DNA of 64,000 nt. Origin: Acutalibacter sp. 1XD8-36 (GTDB taxonomy: Bacteria > Bacillota > Clostridia > Oscillospirales > Acutalibacteraceae). The translations under genes and the position numbers were made by a program. How positions within the stretch are numbered: the stretch's first letter is position 1; each line of letters begins with the position of its first letter. The stretch spans positions 496,001 to 560,000 of the forward strand of contig NZ_QZDU01000002.1 in NCBI RefSeq assembly GCF_009917525.1, read 5' to 3'. Below, piece after piece: positions 8,413-17,335 of this stretch. The notes beneath the pieces are model-generated. The model saw only the letters and a list, made by a program, of their open reading frames with translations. It did not search any database and was not told the DNA's origin.

Positions 8413-8441
8413 TTGCTTTTCCTGTGACTTTGCGTTACAAT
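8413..8441 (+). promoter_or_regulatory. Promoter of DUF4317 gene (TTGCTT-17-TACAAT)
   Basis: TTGCTT at 8413-8418 and TACAAT at 8436-8441, spacer 17, about 48 bases before the start codon. Confidence 0.65.
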
Positions 8442-8489
8442 GTACACGTCACTCTCTCAAAAAACATAAAATAAAGCGAGGATAAATAC

Positions 8490-9632
8490 ATGAACGAAAA
8501 AGAAATCGCGGAAATCCGCCGCAGGTTTAACCCCGAGCGCAGCAATATCACCGCCATACACGGCTGCTATGTCAGCGGGCAGGGGGAGATAGTCTCCCGC
8601 TTCGGGCAGTCCCTGGCAAGCGCCGCCCAGGAGGAGACAGAGAGCATTCTTTCCGTCTTAAAGCGCAGCCTATCCGGCACCCTTGGCAGGCAGCTGAACG
8701 ACATAGTCTTCGACACCCGGCAGGTGGTGGACAGCGAGGAGCACCGCCTCCTTATGGCCCTCAGAGACAGCGGCCTTAAAGACGAGGGCCTGACGGAGGC
8801 CTTCTATCAGCGGGTGATAGAGAGCCTTACCATGGAAGGACCCTATCTCATTCTCCTGGCCCATGACAAATACGACGTGCCCTATAAAGCCAGGGATGGC
8901 GCGCCAAATCCGGACGGCTCCTGCGATGTGTTCACCTATGTGCTTTGCAGCATATGCCCGGTGAAGGAGACAAAGCCCGCCCTTCGCTATGACGTGCCGG
9001 AGAGCGTAATCTGCAGCCGGGACGTGGACTGGCTCATATCTCCGCCGGAGCTGGGCTTTATGTTCCCCGCCTTTGACGACAGGGCCGCCAATATCTATAA
9101 CGCCCTGTACTACACCCGCAAGACCGACGACAACCATCCCGAGTTTATAGAGGGCTTCTTTAAGGTGGAGCCCTCCATGCCCGCCGATATGCAGCACGAG
9201 ACCTTCAAGGAAGTGCTTGCGGAGTCACTTGAGGAGGAGTGCAGCTATAACGTGGTGCAGGAGCTCCAGGGGCGGCTCACGGAGCTGGTGGAGGAGCATA
9301 AGGCCAGCAAGAACCCCGAACCCCTCACTGTCTCAAAAAATACGCTGGGCCGTATGCTCGAGGCCTGCGGCGTGGCACCGGAGAAGACCGAGGCCTTCAG
9401 GGAGAAATTCGACGAGGCCTTCGACGGCGGGGCGCTGAGCCCGGGAAACCTTATAAGTACCAAGGAAATGGTGATAGAGGCCCCAAACGTGACTATAAAG
9501 GTAGACCCGGAGTACGGCGACCTGATAGAGACCAGGACAATAGACGGCCGCAGGTACATAATGGTCCGCGTTGAGGGGGACATCGAGTTCAACGGCTTAA
9601 ATGTACAGTTCGAGAGCCCGGAGCAGGAGTGA
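8490..9632 (+). CDS. DUF4317 family protein
   Basis: 380 residues, soluble, no signal peptide or membrane segment. The start MNEKEIAEIRRRF, the central FTYVLCSICPVKETKPAL and DWLISPPELGFMFPAF stretches and the full length match my memory of DUF4317, a family common in Clostridia with no assigned function. It is convergent with rsmI (one base between the genes). No functional partner is evident. Confidence 0.8.
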   Translation: MNEKEIAEIRRRFNPERSNITAIHGCYVSGQGEIVSRFGQSLASAAQEETESILSVLKRSLSGTLGRQLNDIVFDTRQVVDSEEHRLLMALRDSGLKDEGLTEAFYQRVIESLTMEGPYLILLAHDKYDVPYKARDGAPNPDGSCDVFTYVLCSICPVKETKPALRYDVPESVICSRDVDWLISPPELGFMFPAFDDRAANIYNALYYTRKTDDNHPEFIEGFFKVEPSMPADMQHETFKEVLAESLEEECSYNVVQELQGRLTELVEEHKASKNPEPLTVSKNTLGRMLEACGVAPEKTEAFREKFDEAFDGGALSPGNLISTKEMVIEAPNVTIKVDPEYGDLIETRTIDGRRYIMVRVEGDIEFNGLNVQFESPEQE

Positions 9633-10478
9633 TTACTCCCGGGTCAGGGCCTTGTATATCTCCGCCTTGCGCAGGCCCGTATCCTTTGCGGCAAGCCTCG
9701 CGGCCTCCGAGGGGGGCGTGCCCTCCTCCATGAGCCCGCGGGCCATGCTTACCGCTTCCCCGATGGTATAGGCGGGCTCCTCCAATAGCGGTGGCTCTGC
9801 CCCGGCTATCACCAGCACATACTCCCCCCTGGGCTCGTGCTCCCTATAGTGGGCGGCGGCCTCCCTTAAAGTGGTGCGCCAGACCTCCTCGTGTACCTTT
9901 GTCAGCTCCCTTACAACGGCAATTTCCCTCTCCCCACCAAAGAGCTTCTCAAAATCAGAGAGCGTCCGCCGGAGCTTATGGGGGGCCTCATAAAATATCA
10001 TGGTGCGCAGCTCGCCTTTTACCTGCTCCATATGCAGGCGGCGGCTGCGCTTGTTCATGGAGAGAAAGCCTTCAAAGGTAAACCGTCCCGTCGGCAGGCC
10101 GCTTACCGCCAGGGCCGATACAGCCGCCGTAGGGCCGGGGACCACATAGACCGGGATACCCGCCTCCCTACAGGCGGCAATAAGGGTCTCGCCCGGGTCT
10201 GAGACAGCGGGCATTCCCGCGTCGGACACCAGGGCGCAGGTCTCGCCCTCCCGCAGGCGGGCTATTATGGTCTCCCCCCGGCTGAGCTTATTGTGCTCGA
10301 AATAGCTTATAAGGGGCTTATGCTGTATGTCAAAACGGTTGAGAAGCCCCAGGGTGACCCTGGTGTCCTCGGCGGCAATGAAGTCCGCCTCCAAAAGGGT
10401 CTCCCTGGCCCTGGGAGAAAAATCCCCCAAGTTTCCTATAGGTGTACCCACCACGTAAAGCGCGCCTTTTTCAAGCAT
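9633..10478 (-). CDS. rsmI: 16S rRNA 2'-O-ribose C1402 methyltransferase RsmI
   Basis: 281 residues. The tetrapyrrole-methylase fold is shown by LYVVGTPIGNLGDF at the N-terminus, AAEDTRVT, the SDAGMPAVSDPG SAM-binding loop and VVPGPTAAVSAL. It methylates the ribose of C1402 in the 16S rRNA decoding centre. The start at 10478 follows GAAAGGAG and overlaps the end of the trmN6-like gene by eight bases, so the two are translationally coupled. Confidence 0.95.
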   Translation of the reverse strand: MLEKGALYVVGTPIGNLGDFSPRARETLLEADFIAAEDTRVTLGLLNRFDIQHKPLISYFEHNKLSRGETIIARLREGETCALVSDAGMPAVSDPGETLIAACREAGIPVYVVPGPTAAVSALAVSGLPTGRFTFEGFLSMNKRSRRLHMEQVKGELRTMIFYEAPHKLRRTLSDFEKLFGGEREIAVVRELTKVHEEVWRTTLREAAAHYREHEPRGEYVLVIAGAEPPLLEEPAYTIGEAVSMARGLMEEGTPPSEAARLAAKDTGLRKAEIYKALTRE

Positions 10479-11226
10479 CTTCCTGCTCCTTTCCGCTGTT
10501 TTCATCTGTAAGATAATCTCCGTAAATTCGCCTCATCTCCTGGCTGTACCCGCCGCTGCTGTCCGTTATAAACAGGTTTTCCTGGACGCTGAGCCCGGGC
10601 CCGCCGCCCTTCCGGCATTCCAGCAGCAGGAGATACGGCTCCCTGCCAGGCCTCTGCTGCACCAGCCGCATACGCTTTGGCTCAAGGTCCCGCTCACGGA
10701 AGACAGCCATCGCCTCAGCCAGGCGCGACGCCGGCAGGCACAGGCAGAGCCTCCCGCCGTGCCTAAGGGAATAGCCTGCGGCGGCTGCCAGGTCAGCCAG
10801 CTGGAACGAGGCGCTGTGCCGCGCCCACTCCCTCTGTGGGTCCCTGCTGACGGCCCCGCTGCCCGGCGGGAAGTAGGGAGGGTTGCTTGCGGCAAGGTCC
10901 AGGGCCTGGTGGGGCAGCACCCTCCTATAGTCCCTGATATCCCCCTGCACAGGGGTGATTAGCCCCTCCATGCCGTTTTCCTTCACAGAGGCCCTCATAA
11001 GCTCCAGGGCCTCCCCCTGAACGTCCAGCGCCAGTATGGACTTTGGCTTCGCCCGGTACCCCCACAGCAGGGGTATTACCCCGCAGCCGCTGCCAAAATC
11101 CGCGCAGGCGCTGTTCCTTTTTGGCATGGAAAAATCAGCCAGCAGCAGGGTGTCTGTGCTGAAGCCGCACCCTTCTGCCGCAAGCACCTTTAGCCGCCGG
11201 CCCAGCGGCTCCCAGTGAGCGTCCAT
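10471..11226 (-). CDS. tRNA1(Val) (adenine(37)-N6)-methyltransferase-like protein
   Basis: 251 residues. SAM motif I ADFGSGCGVIPLL and the N6-adenine/amino-methyltransferase motif SNPPYFPPG place it in the TrmN6 (YfiC/YabB) family, which methylates A37 of tRNA-Val. The start MDAHWEPLG follows GAAAGGAG. It is fused in transcription with rsmI, the same order as yabB-yazA-yabC (rsmI) in Bacillus, lacking the GIY-YIG gene. Confidence 0.85.
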   Translation of the reverse strand: MDAHWEPLGRRLKVLAAEGCGFSTDTLLLADFSMPKRNSACADFGSGCGVIPLLWGYRAKPKSILALDVQGEALELMRASVKENGMEGLITPVQGDIRDYRRVLPHQALDLAASNPPYFPPGSGAVSRDPQREWARHSASFQLADLAAAAGYSLRHGGRLCLCLPASRLAEAMAVFRERDLEPKRMRLVQQRPGREPYLLLLECRKGGGPGLSVQENLFITDSSGGYSQEMRRIYGDYLTDENSGKEQEDA

Positions 11227-11256
11227 GTACACAGCTCCTTTCCGCAGTAATATCAC

Positions 11257-11296
11257 AAAAAAGCGAAGCCCAAGGTTTTCAGGCTTCGCTTCTTGT
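11257..11296 (-). terminator. Intrinsic terminator after ferredoxin gene
   Basis: AAGCGAAGCC / GGCTTCGCTT arms with a run of T on the minus-strand 3' side. Confidence 0.9.
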
Positions 11297-11311
11297 GGGT
11301 ATGTTTTGGCC

Positions 11312-11530
<219 letters not shown>

Positions 11531-11580
11531 TCATATTGTAACATATATCCGCAAAAATGCAAGAACTTTTTTATGCCAGC

Positions 11581-12444
11581 TTATTCTAAGTCTTTAAGCT
11601 GCTCCAGTTCCTTCCTGTCTATCTTTACGCGGCCGTCGCGCAGCAGCTTCACCTGGTCCACGGTGTATACCTTTGGCGCGGCGTCCGGGTCCTTGTCAAG
11701 GCGCACGGTGAGCTTTCTGGTGAGCAGGTTCTGGTCTATCACAACGCCCTTGCCGTCCGGCGTGGACACAATGGCGTTCACCTTCGGCGTGTTTTTCAGC
11801 AGGTCCTGATATGCCTCCTGCTCATACTTTAAGCAGCACATAAGCCTGCCGCAGGCCCCGGATATTTTAACAGGGTTTAAGGAGAGCCCCTGCTCCTTCG
11901 CCATTTTTATGGACACCGGCTGAAAGCCCCCCAGGAACGAGCCGCAGCAGAAGGGCCTACCGCATATGCCGATACCTCCCAGCATTTTCGCCTCGTCCCT
12001 CACGCCTATCTGCCTGAGCTCTATCCTTGTGCGGAACATCCCCGCCAAATCCTTCACAAGCTCCCTAAAGTCCACCCTGCCGTCGGCGGTGAAGTAAAAG
12101 AGTATCTTGCTATTGTCGAAGGTGTACTCCACATCCACCAGCTTCATCTCAAGCCCTCTGGCGGCTATGCGCTTCTCACAGGCCTTAAACGCCGATTTCT
12201 CCTTCCTGTGGTTCTCCTCCACCACCAGAAGGTCCTCCGGAGTCGCCGGGCGTATGAGCTTTCTGAGGGGCTGTATGATAGCCGAGTCCCGCACCTCCGT
12301 GTTCTCCATGGCGACCTCGCCGCACTCAACGCCCCTGGCGGTCTCCACTATAGCCATGCTGCCCTTTTTAAGCGTCTCCCCGCCCGGGTCGAAATAATAC
12401 ACTTTGCCGGTGCTCTTAAACCGCACCCCTATCACTTCTGCCAT
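11581..12444 (-). CDS. ricT: RicT/YaaT-like PSP1 domain protein
   Basis: 287 residues. The N-terminal VIGVRFKSTGKVYYFDPG and the cysteine-rich GGIGICGRPFCCGSFL and GACGRLMCCLKYE mark the PSP1 C-terminal domain. In Bacillus, RicT forms the RicAFT (Y) complex with two [4Fe-4S] clusters that stimulates RNase Y mRNA maturation. The cysteines expected to bind clusters are present. Directly after holB, as in many Firmicutes (holB-yaaT). Confidence 0.93.
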   Translation of the reverse strand: MAEVIGVRFKSTGKVYYFDPGGETLKKGSMAIVETARGVECGEVAMENTEVRDSAIIQPLRKLIRPATPEDLLVVEENHRKEKSAFKACEKRIAARGLEMKLVDVEYTFDNSKILFYFTADGRVDFRELVKDLAGMFRTRIELRQIGVRDEAKMLGGIGICGRPFCCGSFLGGFQPVSIKMAKEQGLSLNPVKISGACGRLMCCLKYEQEAYQDLLKNTPKVNAIVSTPDGKGVVIDQNLLTRKLTVRLDKDPDAAPKVYTVDQVKLLRDGRVKIDRKELEQLKDLE

Positions 12445-12471
12445 TTATCTTCTCCTAACATATCAGGTCTA

Positions 12472-13458
12472 TTAAACGTCCCCCTGCCGCAGGCCTGCAC
12501 AGTAAAATGTGAGCAGCAGGCCGGAATTTCCGTTGCGCCCCAGCATCTGCAAGGTCTCGTCGGTGAGCTCCTTCATAGCCATGAGCCGCCGCTGGGAAAA
12601 GCCCCGCAGGGCCTCCGCGGCCTCAGGCGCTCCGCCCAGCAGGGAGCTCCCGCCGGCGTTGAGAGTAAAGGCGTCCCGGAATATCAGGCTCAGCCTGCCG
12701 AGGGTTTCCCCGAAGAGAGCCCTGTCCCTCTGCAGCGGGGCCGCCGCCTTCAGGAGCCTGTGCCCCGGGCCGCTTATAGCCGAGACTATCTCACCGGCAA
12801 TCACAAACGCCCGGGTCGCTTCCGACCCATCCAGGGCCTCCTGCATCCGGCCCAGGTTCCCCCCCAGGCGTCTGGAGAGCTCCAGCGCCGCCTCCGGCTC
12901 CACCCCTTTTTTCCCGCGGAGCCAGTCTGCGGCCTCCTCTATCTCCGGCGGGTGCAGGTTAAATATCTGCGTCCGGGAGCGTATCGTGGGCAGGACTGCC
13001 TCAACTGTCGGGCAAAGCAGTATGAACACCGCGCTGTCCGGCGGCTCCTCTATAAGCTTCAGGAGCTTATTCTGGGCAGCTACAGCCGTATTTGAAGTGT
13101 TCCCCGAAAGCCGCACGATATAGACATTGTACGGCGCCTCCTCGGGCATCCGGTAGGCGTCCTCAAGCATGGCCCGCGCCGCGTCCACATTTAAATCCCC
13201 CGAGGCCCCGCCGCCCTCCACCGTTCTGATATCAGGATGGCTCCCGGCGTCCGCCCTTATACAGCTGGGGCATATCCCGCACGGCGCGTGTTCCCTGTCC
13301 CTGCACACAAGGGATTTTGCAATAAGGGCGGCGAGGGTCCTCTTGCCAGTTCCCCTCTCCCCCGCAAAAAGCAGGGCATGGGGAAAACGCCCGGCGGAAA
13401 AGGCTCGGGACAGGGCCTCTTTCACCGGGGCGTTTCCTAAAAATCCCGGAAATTCCAT
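12472..13458 (-). CDS. holB: DNA polymerase III subunit delta'
   Basis: 328 residues. AAA+ clamp-loader fold: Walker A-like FAGERGTGKRTLAALI, zinc module CRDREHAPCGICPSC and sensor 1 region LLKLIEEPPDSAVFIL. Subunit of the sliding-clamp loader. The start codon overlaps the stop of darA (TGATG), showing translational coupling. Confidence 0.93.
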   Translation of the reverse strand: MEFPGFLGNAPVKEALSRAFSAGRFPHALLFAGERGTGKRTLAALIAKSLVCRDREHAPCGICPSCIRADAGSHPDIRTVEGGGASGDLNVDAARAMLEDAYRMPEEAPYNVYIVRLSGNTSNTAVAAQNKLLKLIEEPPDSAVFILLCPTVEAVLPTIRSRTQIFNLHPPEIEEAADWLRGKKGVEPEAALELSRRLGGNLGRMQEALDGSEATRAFVIAGEIVSAISGPGHRLLKAAAPLQRDRALFGETLGRLSLIFRDAFTLNAGGSSLLGGAPEAAEALRGFSQRRLMAMKELTDETLQMLGRNGNSGLLLTFYCAGLRQGDV

Positions 13459-13781
13459 CAGACCTTCTCGAAACGGTCCACGTTCAGCACAAAGATTGTG
13501 GAGCCGCCCACAGTAACCTCAACCGGGAAGGAGGAGTACATGCCCACCTCCATTGTGGAGGAATGGGGTACAATCTGGGTGCGGCGGCTGCTGTACTTGG
13601 AGATTATGCCGATAACATCGTCCACCTTCTCGTCGTCCACGCCGGAGATAAAGGTGGTGTTGCCCGCCATCAGAAAGCCGCCGGTGGTGGCAAGCTTCGT
13701 GACGGAAAAGCCCTCACGGGTCAGGGCCGAGGACACGGCGCCGCTGTCGTCGTTGCTGACGATTGCAAGGATAAGTTTCAT
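13458..13781 (-). CDS. darA: Cyclic di-AMP receptor DarA/PstA
   Basis: 107 residues, PII-like. KLILAIVSNDDSGAVSSAL at the start, LATTGGFLMAGNTTFISGV and the C-terminal VGGSTIFVLNVDRFEKV are the family hallmarks. A trimeric receptor that binds c-di-AMP; its downstream role is not well defined in any organism. First gene of a darA-holB-ricT operon, the same neighbourhood as tmk-yaaQ-yaaR-holB-yaaT in Bacillus. Confidence 0.95.
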   Translation of the reverse strand: MKLILAIVSNDDSGAVSSALTREGFSVTKLATTGGFLMAGNTTFISGVDDEKVDDVIGIISKYSSRRTQIVPHSSTMEVGMYSSFPVEVTVGGSTIFVLNVDRFEKV

Positions 13782-13871
13782 AATAGAGCTCCCCTTTCTG
13801 GTATAGAGGTCATTTTCATCTATTTTACCATAAACCCGGGGGAAAATCTAGTCCCAATCAGAAATTTAACA

Positions 13872-14600
13872 TCAATTTACTCCGCAGGCAAGCAGCTCGG
13901 CCCTCTCCCTGCTCATCCCTGAGTATTTCACCATCAGCCCCACCACCTGCCGCTGGCGCTGGCGGGCCAGGTCCGGGTTTTCATTGAGGTCGTATACAGA
14001 GGGGGCGTTGGGTATGCCCGCAAGCAGGGTGGACTCATAATCCGTCATCTCAGATGGGGCCTTGTCAAAGTATGTGTAACTTGCCTCCCCCACGCTGTAG
14101 CAGCCGCTGCCAAAGTAAATGCTGTTTACATACAGCTCCAGTATCTCCTCCTTGGAGAGCCTGCTCTCCAGGGCCCAGGCCATGAACACCTCTGCGACCT
14201 TCCTGGTGAGCTCCTTCTCCTGGGTGAAGTACAAATTCTTCGCCAGCTGCTGTGTAATCGTGCTGCCGCCCTCCACAAAGGACATGGCCTTTATGTCATT
14301 ATACACCGCCCGGCCTATGGCTATATAGTCCACGCCGCCGTGCTCATAAAACCTATGGTCCTCAGCGGCGATAACCGCGTCCAGGTATGTGTCCGGCAGC
14401 TGTGATAACTCTGTAAAGCTGTCCTTTGAGCGTATCTCACCAACTGCCCTCATAATGGGCTTCTGTTCCAGGGCCCCGGTGTACATATAGTAGCCCCTAA
14501 GGGTAACGCCCCCGGCGGCCACAATACATACGGCAAAGAATATCAAAATTATATTGCGGGTTATTTTAAGTGCTGTGTGTTTCCTTTTTATTGCGGTCAT
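13872..14600 (-). CDS. Monofunctional peptidoglycan glycosyltransferase (GT51)
   Basis: 242 residues. One N-terminal membrane anchor (about residues 15-35), then the GT51 domain with catalytic AAEDHRFYEHGGVD and GGSTITQQLAKNLYF. It polymerises lipid II into glycan strands outside the membrane. There is no transpeptidase domain, so it resembles MtgA rather than a class A PBP. Confidence 0.92.
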   Translation of the reverse strand: MTAIKRKHTALKITRNIILIFFAVCIVAAGGVTLRGYYMYTGALEQKPIMRAVGEIRSKDSFTELSQLPDTYLDAVIAAEDHRFYEHGGVDYIAIGRAVYNDIKAMSFVEGGSTITQQLAKNLYFTQEKELTRKVAEVFMAWALESRLSKEEILELYVNSIYFGSGCYSVGEASYTYFDKAPSEMTDYESTLLAGIPNAPSVYDLNENPDLARQRQRQVVGLMVKYSGMSRERAELLACGVN

Positions 14601-14710
14601 TGCAAGGACTCCCTTCGCTTTTGATAGCCATATTCTATCAGGACTTCCTTGCGAAATTCTTACGGAAATTCTTTCGGATTGTTTGCCTCGTCTTACATTT
14701 TCTGTAAGGT

Positions 14711-15733
14711 TTACTTTTTCAGCAGGAAAATGCCCGCCTTCTTGCCGGAGACAAGTATATCATACCTCCCGGCAAGCATAAGCTCCGGAGTATTGTTCAG
14801 CGCCTGAAGTAACGCCTCCTTTGCCGCGGTCAGCAGGACAATACATCCCTCGGGCTTCAGGCATTGGGACATCCCCCTAAGCGCCCTTGAGTAAAACTCC
14901 TCAATGGACATGCCCACCTCCTGATATATCCCCCAGGGCGGGTCGGTTATAAACGCGTCCACTGTCCCGGGCCCAAAGGCCTCTGTGAGCTTTAGGGCGT
15001 CCTGTCTTTTTATATGCACATTCTCCCGGCGGGGAAGCTTCCGGCGGGACGAATCCACCATCCTGCTGTCTGTGTCAAAGGCAAAAGCCTCAGCGAAGGG
15101 GAATCGCTTGCACCTCTGGAGCGGTATGGCCCCGTGGCCGCAGAAGGGGTCAACAATTATGTCCCCTGGCTTTGGCTCCGAGAGCCAGCAGAGCATATAG
15201 CACAGCTCCGGGTGCAGCTCCCCGGGAGCGAGAAGCTTGTCATAGGCCTTATGCCGCGTGAGGCGTTTTAGGAACCACCCCTGTCCATCGGCCCGGACCA
15301 TGGCCCAGAACTCACTGTCCGGCAGGGAACGGTCGGGCTTCAGGCCGCTCTCAATGCGCAGCCTGTCCTCCACGGCGTTCCGGGCCTTTTTTGGCACGGA
15401 GATAAGCTGTCCGCAGCAGGAACTGACCAGCCGGAAGGTGCGGGCGCCCTTTGGATTGTCCCGGCAGGCAGGCCAGTCGGCGGGGAAGCCTGGCACAGCG
15501 CGGAGAAATCCCGCAAGGCCCTCGGGTGTGGGCGCAGCGGGAGCGGTGTACAGCACCCGGAAGATATTATTAAAGCAGAACAGATTCAAGTCGCTGTATG
15601 GCACGGAGGTGGTAAAGTCCACGGAGCCCCCGGACAGGATAGGGCCCTCCAAGTCTTTAAGCCTGCGGCCCAGTATTTTTGCGCAGAGCTCCTCCGCCCC
15701 GGGGACGCACAGGCCAAGATAGCGGTATTTCAT
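14711..15733 (-). CDS. RNA guanine-N2 methyltransferase-like protein (Trm-G10/RlmL group)
   Basis: 340 residues. The C-terminal half has the Rossmann motif VDPFCGHGAIPLQR and the amino-methyltransferase signature TDPPWGIYQ. The N-terminal half probably contains a divergent THUMP-like RNA-binding region but is not clearly recognisable. The target RNA is unknown. The start MKYRYLGLC follows AGGAGG seven bases upstream. Divergent from the MntR-like regulator. Confidence 0.75.
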   Translation of the reverse strand: MKYRYLGLCVPGAEELCAKILGRRLKDLEGPILSGGSVDFTTSVPYSDLNLFCFNNIFRVLYTAPAAPTPEGLAGFLRAVPGFPADWPACRDNPKGARTFRLVSSCCGQLISVPKKARNAVEDRLRIESGLKPDRSLPDSEFWAMVRADGQGWFLKRLTRHKAYDKLLAPGELHPELCYMLCWLSEPKPGDIIVDPFCGHGAIPLQRCKRFPFAEAFAFDTDSRMVDSSRRKLPRRENVHIKRQDALKLTEAFGPGTVDAFITDPPWGIYQEVGMSIEEFYSRALRGMSQCLKPEGCIVLLTAAKEALLQALNNTPELMLAGRYDILVSGKKAGIFLLKK

Positions 15734-15751
15734 ATGAAATCCTCCTGAAGC

Positions 15752-15780
15752 TTGAAATATGTATGGAGATATACTATAAT
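15752..15780 (+). promoter_or_regulatory. Promoter of MntR-like regulator (TTGAAA-17-TATAAT) with inverted repeat
   Basis: TTGAAA at 15752-15757 and TATAAT at 15775-15780, spacer 17. ATATACT at 15769-15775 and AGTATAT at 15787-15793 form an inverted repeat over the -10 box, a likely autoregulatory operator. Confidence 0.75.
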
Positions 15781-15809
15781 ATAGACAGTATATCACATAA
15801 GCGGAGAGG

Positions 15810-16187
15810 ATGGGAGCCCCAGTGAAAAAAATTCAGGAATCTGCGGAAAATTATCTTGAGACCATACTTATACTTCACGAGCGCATGGGCGCTGTGCGCT
15901 CCATAGACATAGCCTCTGAGATGGAATTCAGCAAGCCCAGCGTCAGCGTTGCCATGAAGCACCTGCGGGAGAGGGGCTGCATAACCGTGGACCAGGATGG
16001 GTATATCACCCTAACCGAGGAGGGCCGTTCCATAGCCGAAGGGGTGTACGAGCGGCACCTGCTTTTTACCCGCTGGCTCACCTCCCTTGGCGTGCCGGAG
16101 GACGTGGCTGCAGAGGACGCCTGCAGGATAGAGCATGTAATAAGCGAGGAGACCTTCAGGGCCATACAGAAGCACGTGGACGGATAA
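15810..16187 (+). CDS. DtxR/MntR-like metal-dependent transcriptional regulator
   Basis: 125 residues. The N-terminal SAENYLETILIL and the winged HTH (SIDIASEMEFSKPSVSVAM) are typical of MntR/IdeR. The dimerisation domain holds the metal-ligand region ERHLLFTRWL and AAEDACRIEHVISEE. There is no SH3 domain, as in MntR. It would sense Mn(II) or Fe(II). Two starts are possible: ATG 15810 sits very close to GGAGAGG, and GTG 15822 has GGAG five bases upstream and begins VKKIQESAENYL. Confidence 0.85.
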   Translation: MGAPVKKIQESAENYLETILILHERMGAVRSIDIASEMEFSKPSVSVAMKHLRERGCITVDQDGYITLTEEGRSIAEGVYERHLLFTRWLTSLGVPEDVAAEDACRIEHVISEETFRAIQKHVDG

Positions 16188-16240
16188 GGCCGCACCTCCT
16201 TTTGCGCCCGGGCATAGACTGGGGGGAAGGAGGTGAGCGC

Positions 16241-16807
16241 TTGCCTATAAGAGTTTTCATAGACCAAGGCCATAACCCCAGCGGCGTCAACGCCGGGGCT
16301 GAGGGCAACGGGCTTCGGGAGCAGGACGTGACCTATGTGGTGGGCCAGTCCCTTGCGGGAATGCTTCGGGACGACCCCCGCTTTGCCGTAAGGCTCTCAA
16401 GGAATACCCCCACAGAGAGCCTGGGCACCAGCAACAGCACAAGCCTTGCCGCCCGGGTGCGCATGGCAAACTCCTGGCCCGCCAACTATTTTATCAGCAT
16501 ACACTGCAACTCAAACCCTAACCCGGCTATCAACGGCTCCGAGGTATATGTGTACCAGGAGGGCACCCAGGCCTTCTGGCTTGGGCAGCACATTATACAG
16601 GGCCTTGTGCAGGAGGCCGGTACCAGGGATAACGGCGTGCGGGTGAATTCCTCGCTGTATGTGCTCAGAAGGACCACTATGCCCGCGGTGCTGGTGGAGC
16701 TTGGGTATCTGTCAAACCCCGGGGACGCCATGAAGCTGCGGGACGACCCAAGGTCCTTCGCCCGGGGCATCTATCAGGGTATGCTCAGCTATTTTGGGTT
16801 TACCTAA
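16241..16807 (+). CDS. N-acetylmuramoyl-L-alanine amidase (Amidase_3)
   Basis: 188 residues from a TTG start at 16241, chosen because AGGAGGTGA lies just before it and the fold begins there (VFIDQGHNP). Zinc ligand His is in GHNP, the second in FISIHCNSN, and the catalytic Glu in AVLVELGYLSN. It cleaves the amide between MurNAc and the stem peptide. No signal peptide is visible, so it is either released by mother-cell lysis, acts in sporulation, or uses another route out. Confidence 0.88.
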   Translation: MPIRVFIDQGHNPSGVNAGAEGNGLREQDVTYVVGQSLAGMLRDDPRFAVRLSRNTPTESLGTSNSTSLAARVRMANSWPANYFISIHCNSNPNPAINGSEVYVYQEGTQAFWLGQHIIQGLVQEAGTRDNGVRVNSSLYVLRRTTMPAVLVELGYLSNPGDAMKLRDDPRSFARGIYQGMLSYFGFT

Positions 16808-16818
16808 GGCACACAAAA

Positions 16819-16862
16819 TAAAAAGCTTATCCCCTCATCACTGGGGGGATAGGCTTTTTATT
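16819..16862 (+). terminator. Intrinsic terminator after amidase gene
   Basis: Arms AAGCTTATCCCC and GGGGATAGGCTT followed by a T run. Confidence 0.85.
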
Positions 16863-16888
16863 GGGAGTGACGAAAACTTATTGTCTCT

Positions 16889-17041
16889 TTAGCGGGCCAT
16901 GGGGGACAGCACCCAGAACATAGCCCGTTCCTTCTGGCCTGTCACCTGGAACGCGCCGGCCCTCTCCTGCACAAAGCGCTCATAATTTTCCACCTGGCGG
17001 CGGCTCATTGTATCGCGGATGATATTGTTGATTTTTTTCAT
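16889..17041 (-). CDS. Small protein, tandem paralogue 1 (50 aa)
   Basis: Read directly from the minus strand: 50 residues beginning MKKINNIIRDTMSRRQ and ending AMFWVLSPMAR. AAGGAG lies ten bases before the ATG. Its core (RRQ, then E, then YERFVQERAGAFQVTGQ, then KE-AMFW) is shared with the genes at 17117 and 17336. It is hydrophilic and probably helical, with no signal peptide or membrane segment. Function unknown; I do not recognise the family. Confidence 0.75.
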   Translation of the reverse strand: MKKINNIIRDTMSRRQVENYERFVQERAGAFQVTGQKERAMFWVLSPMAR

Positions 17042-17116
17042 GGTGGTTTCTCCTTTCAGGCTGTATATCTATTCTACTTCAGTTACTTTATTTTATCTTG
17101 ATTTCACTTGCGGCTT

Positions 17117-17272
17117 TCAGGCATTCATGGACCAGAACATGGCCTGTTCCTTCTGCCCTGTGATTTGGAAGACTCCGGCCTTCTCCTGGATGAATCGCTC
17201 ATAGCTCTCGCTCTGGCGGCGGGTAATGGACTCACGGATTCTCTCGATGATGTTCTTCTGATTGTATTTCAT
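17117..17272 (-). CDS. Small protein, tandem paralogue 2 (51 aa)
   Basis: 51 residues, MKYNQKNIIERIRES to the C-terminal AMFWSMNA. GGAGAG lies eight to nine bases upstream of the ATG. It shares the core (RRQSESYERFIQEKAGVFQI, TGQKEQAMFW) with the two neighbouring genes. Its own promoter-like TTTACA/TATAAA sequence lies at about 17285-17325. Conservation of protein sequence across diverged DNA argues that it is translated and under selection. Confidence 0.75.
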   Translation of the reverse strand: MKYNQKNIIERIRESITRRQSESYERFIQEKAGVFQITGQKEQAMFWSMNA

Positions 17273-17335
17273 AATTATCTCTCCTCTGGATTTATAAATA
17301 TTTTCTAAAATATGTGTAAACACTCTGTAAAGTTA

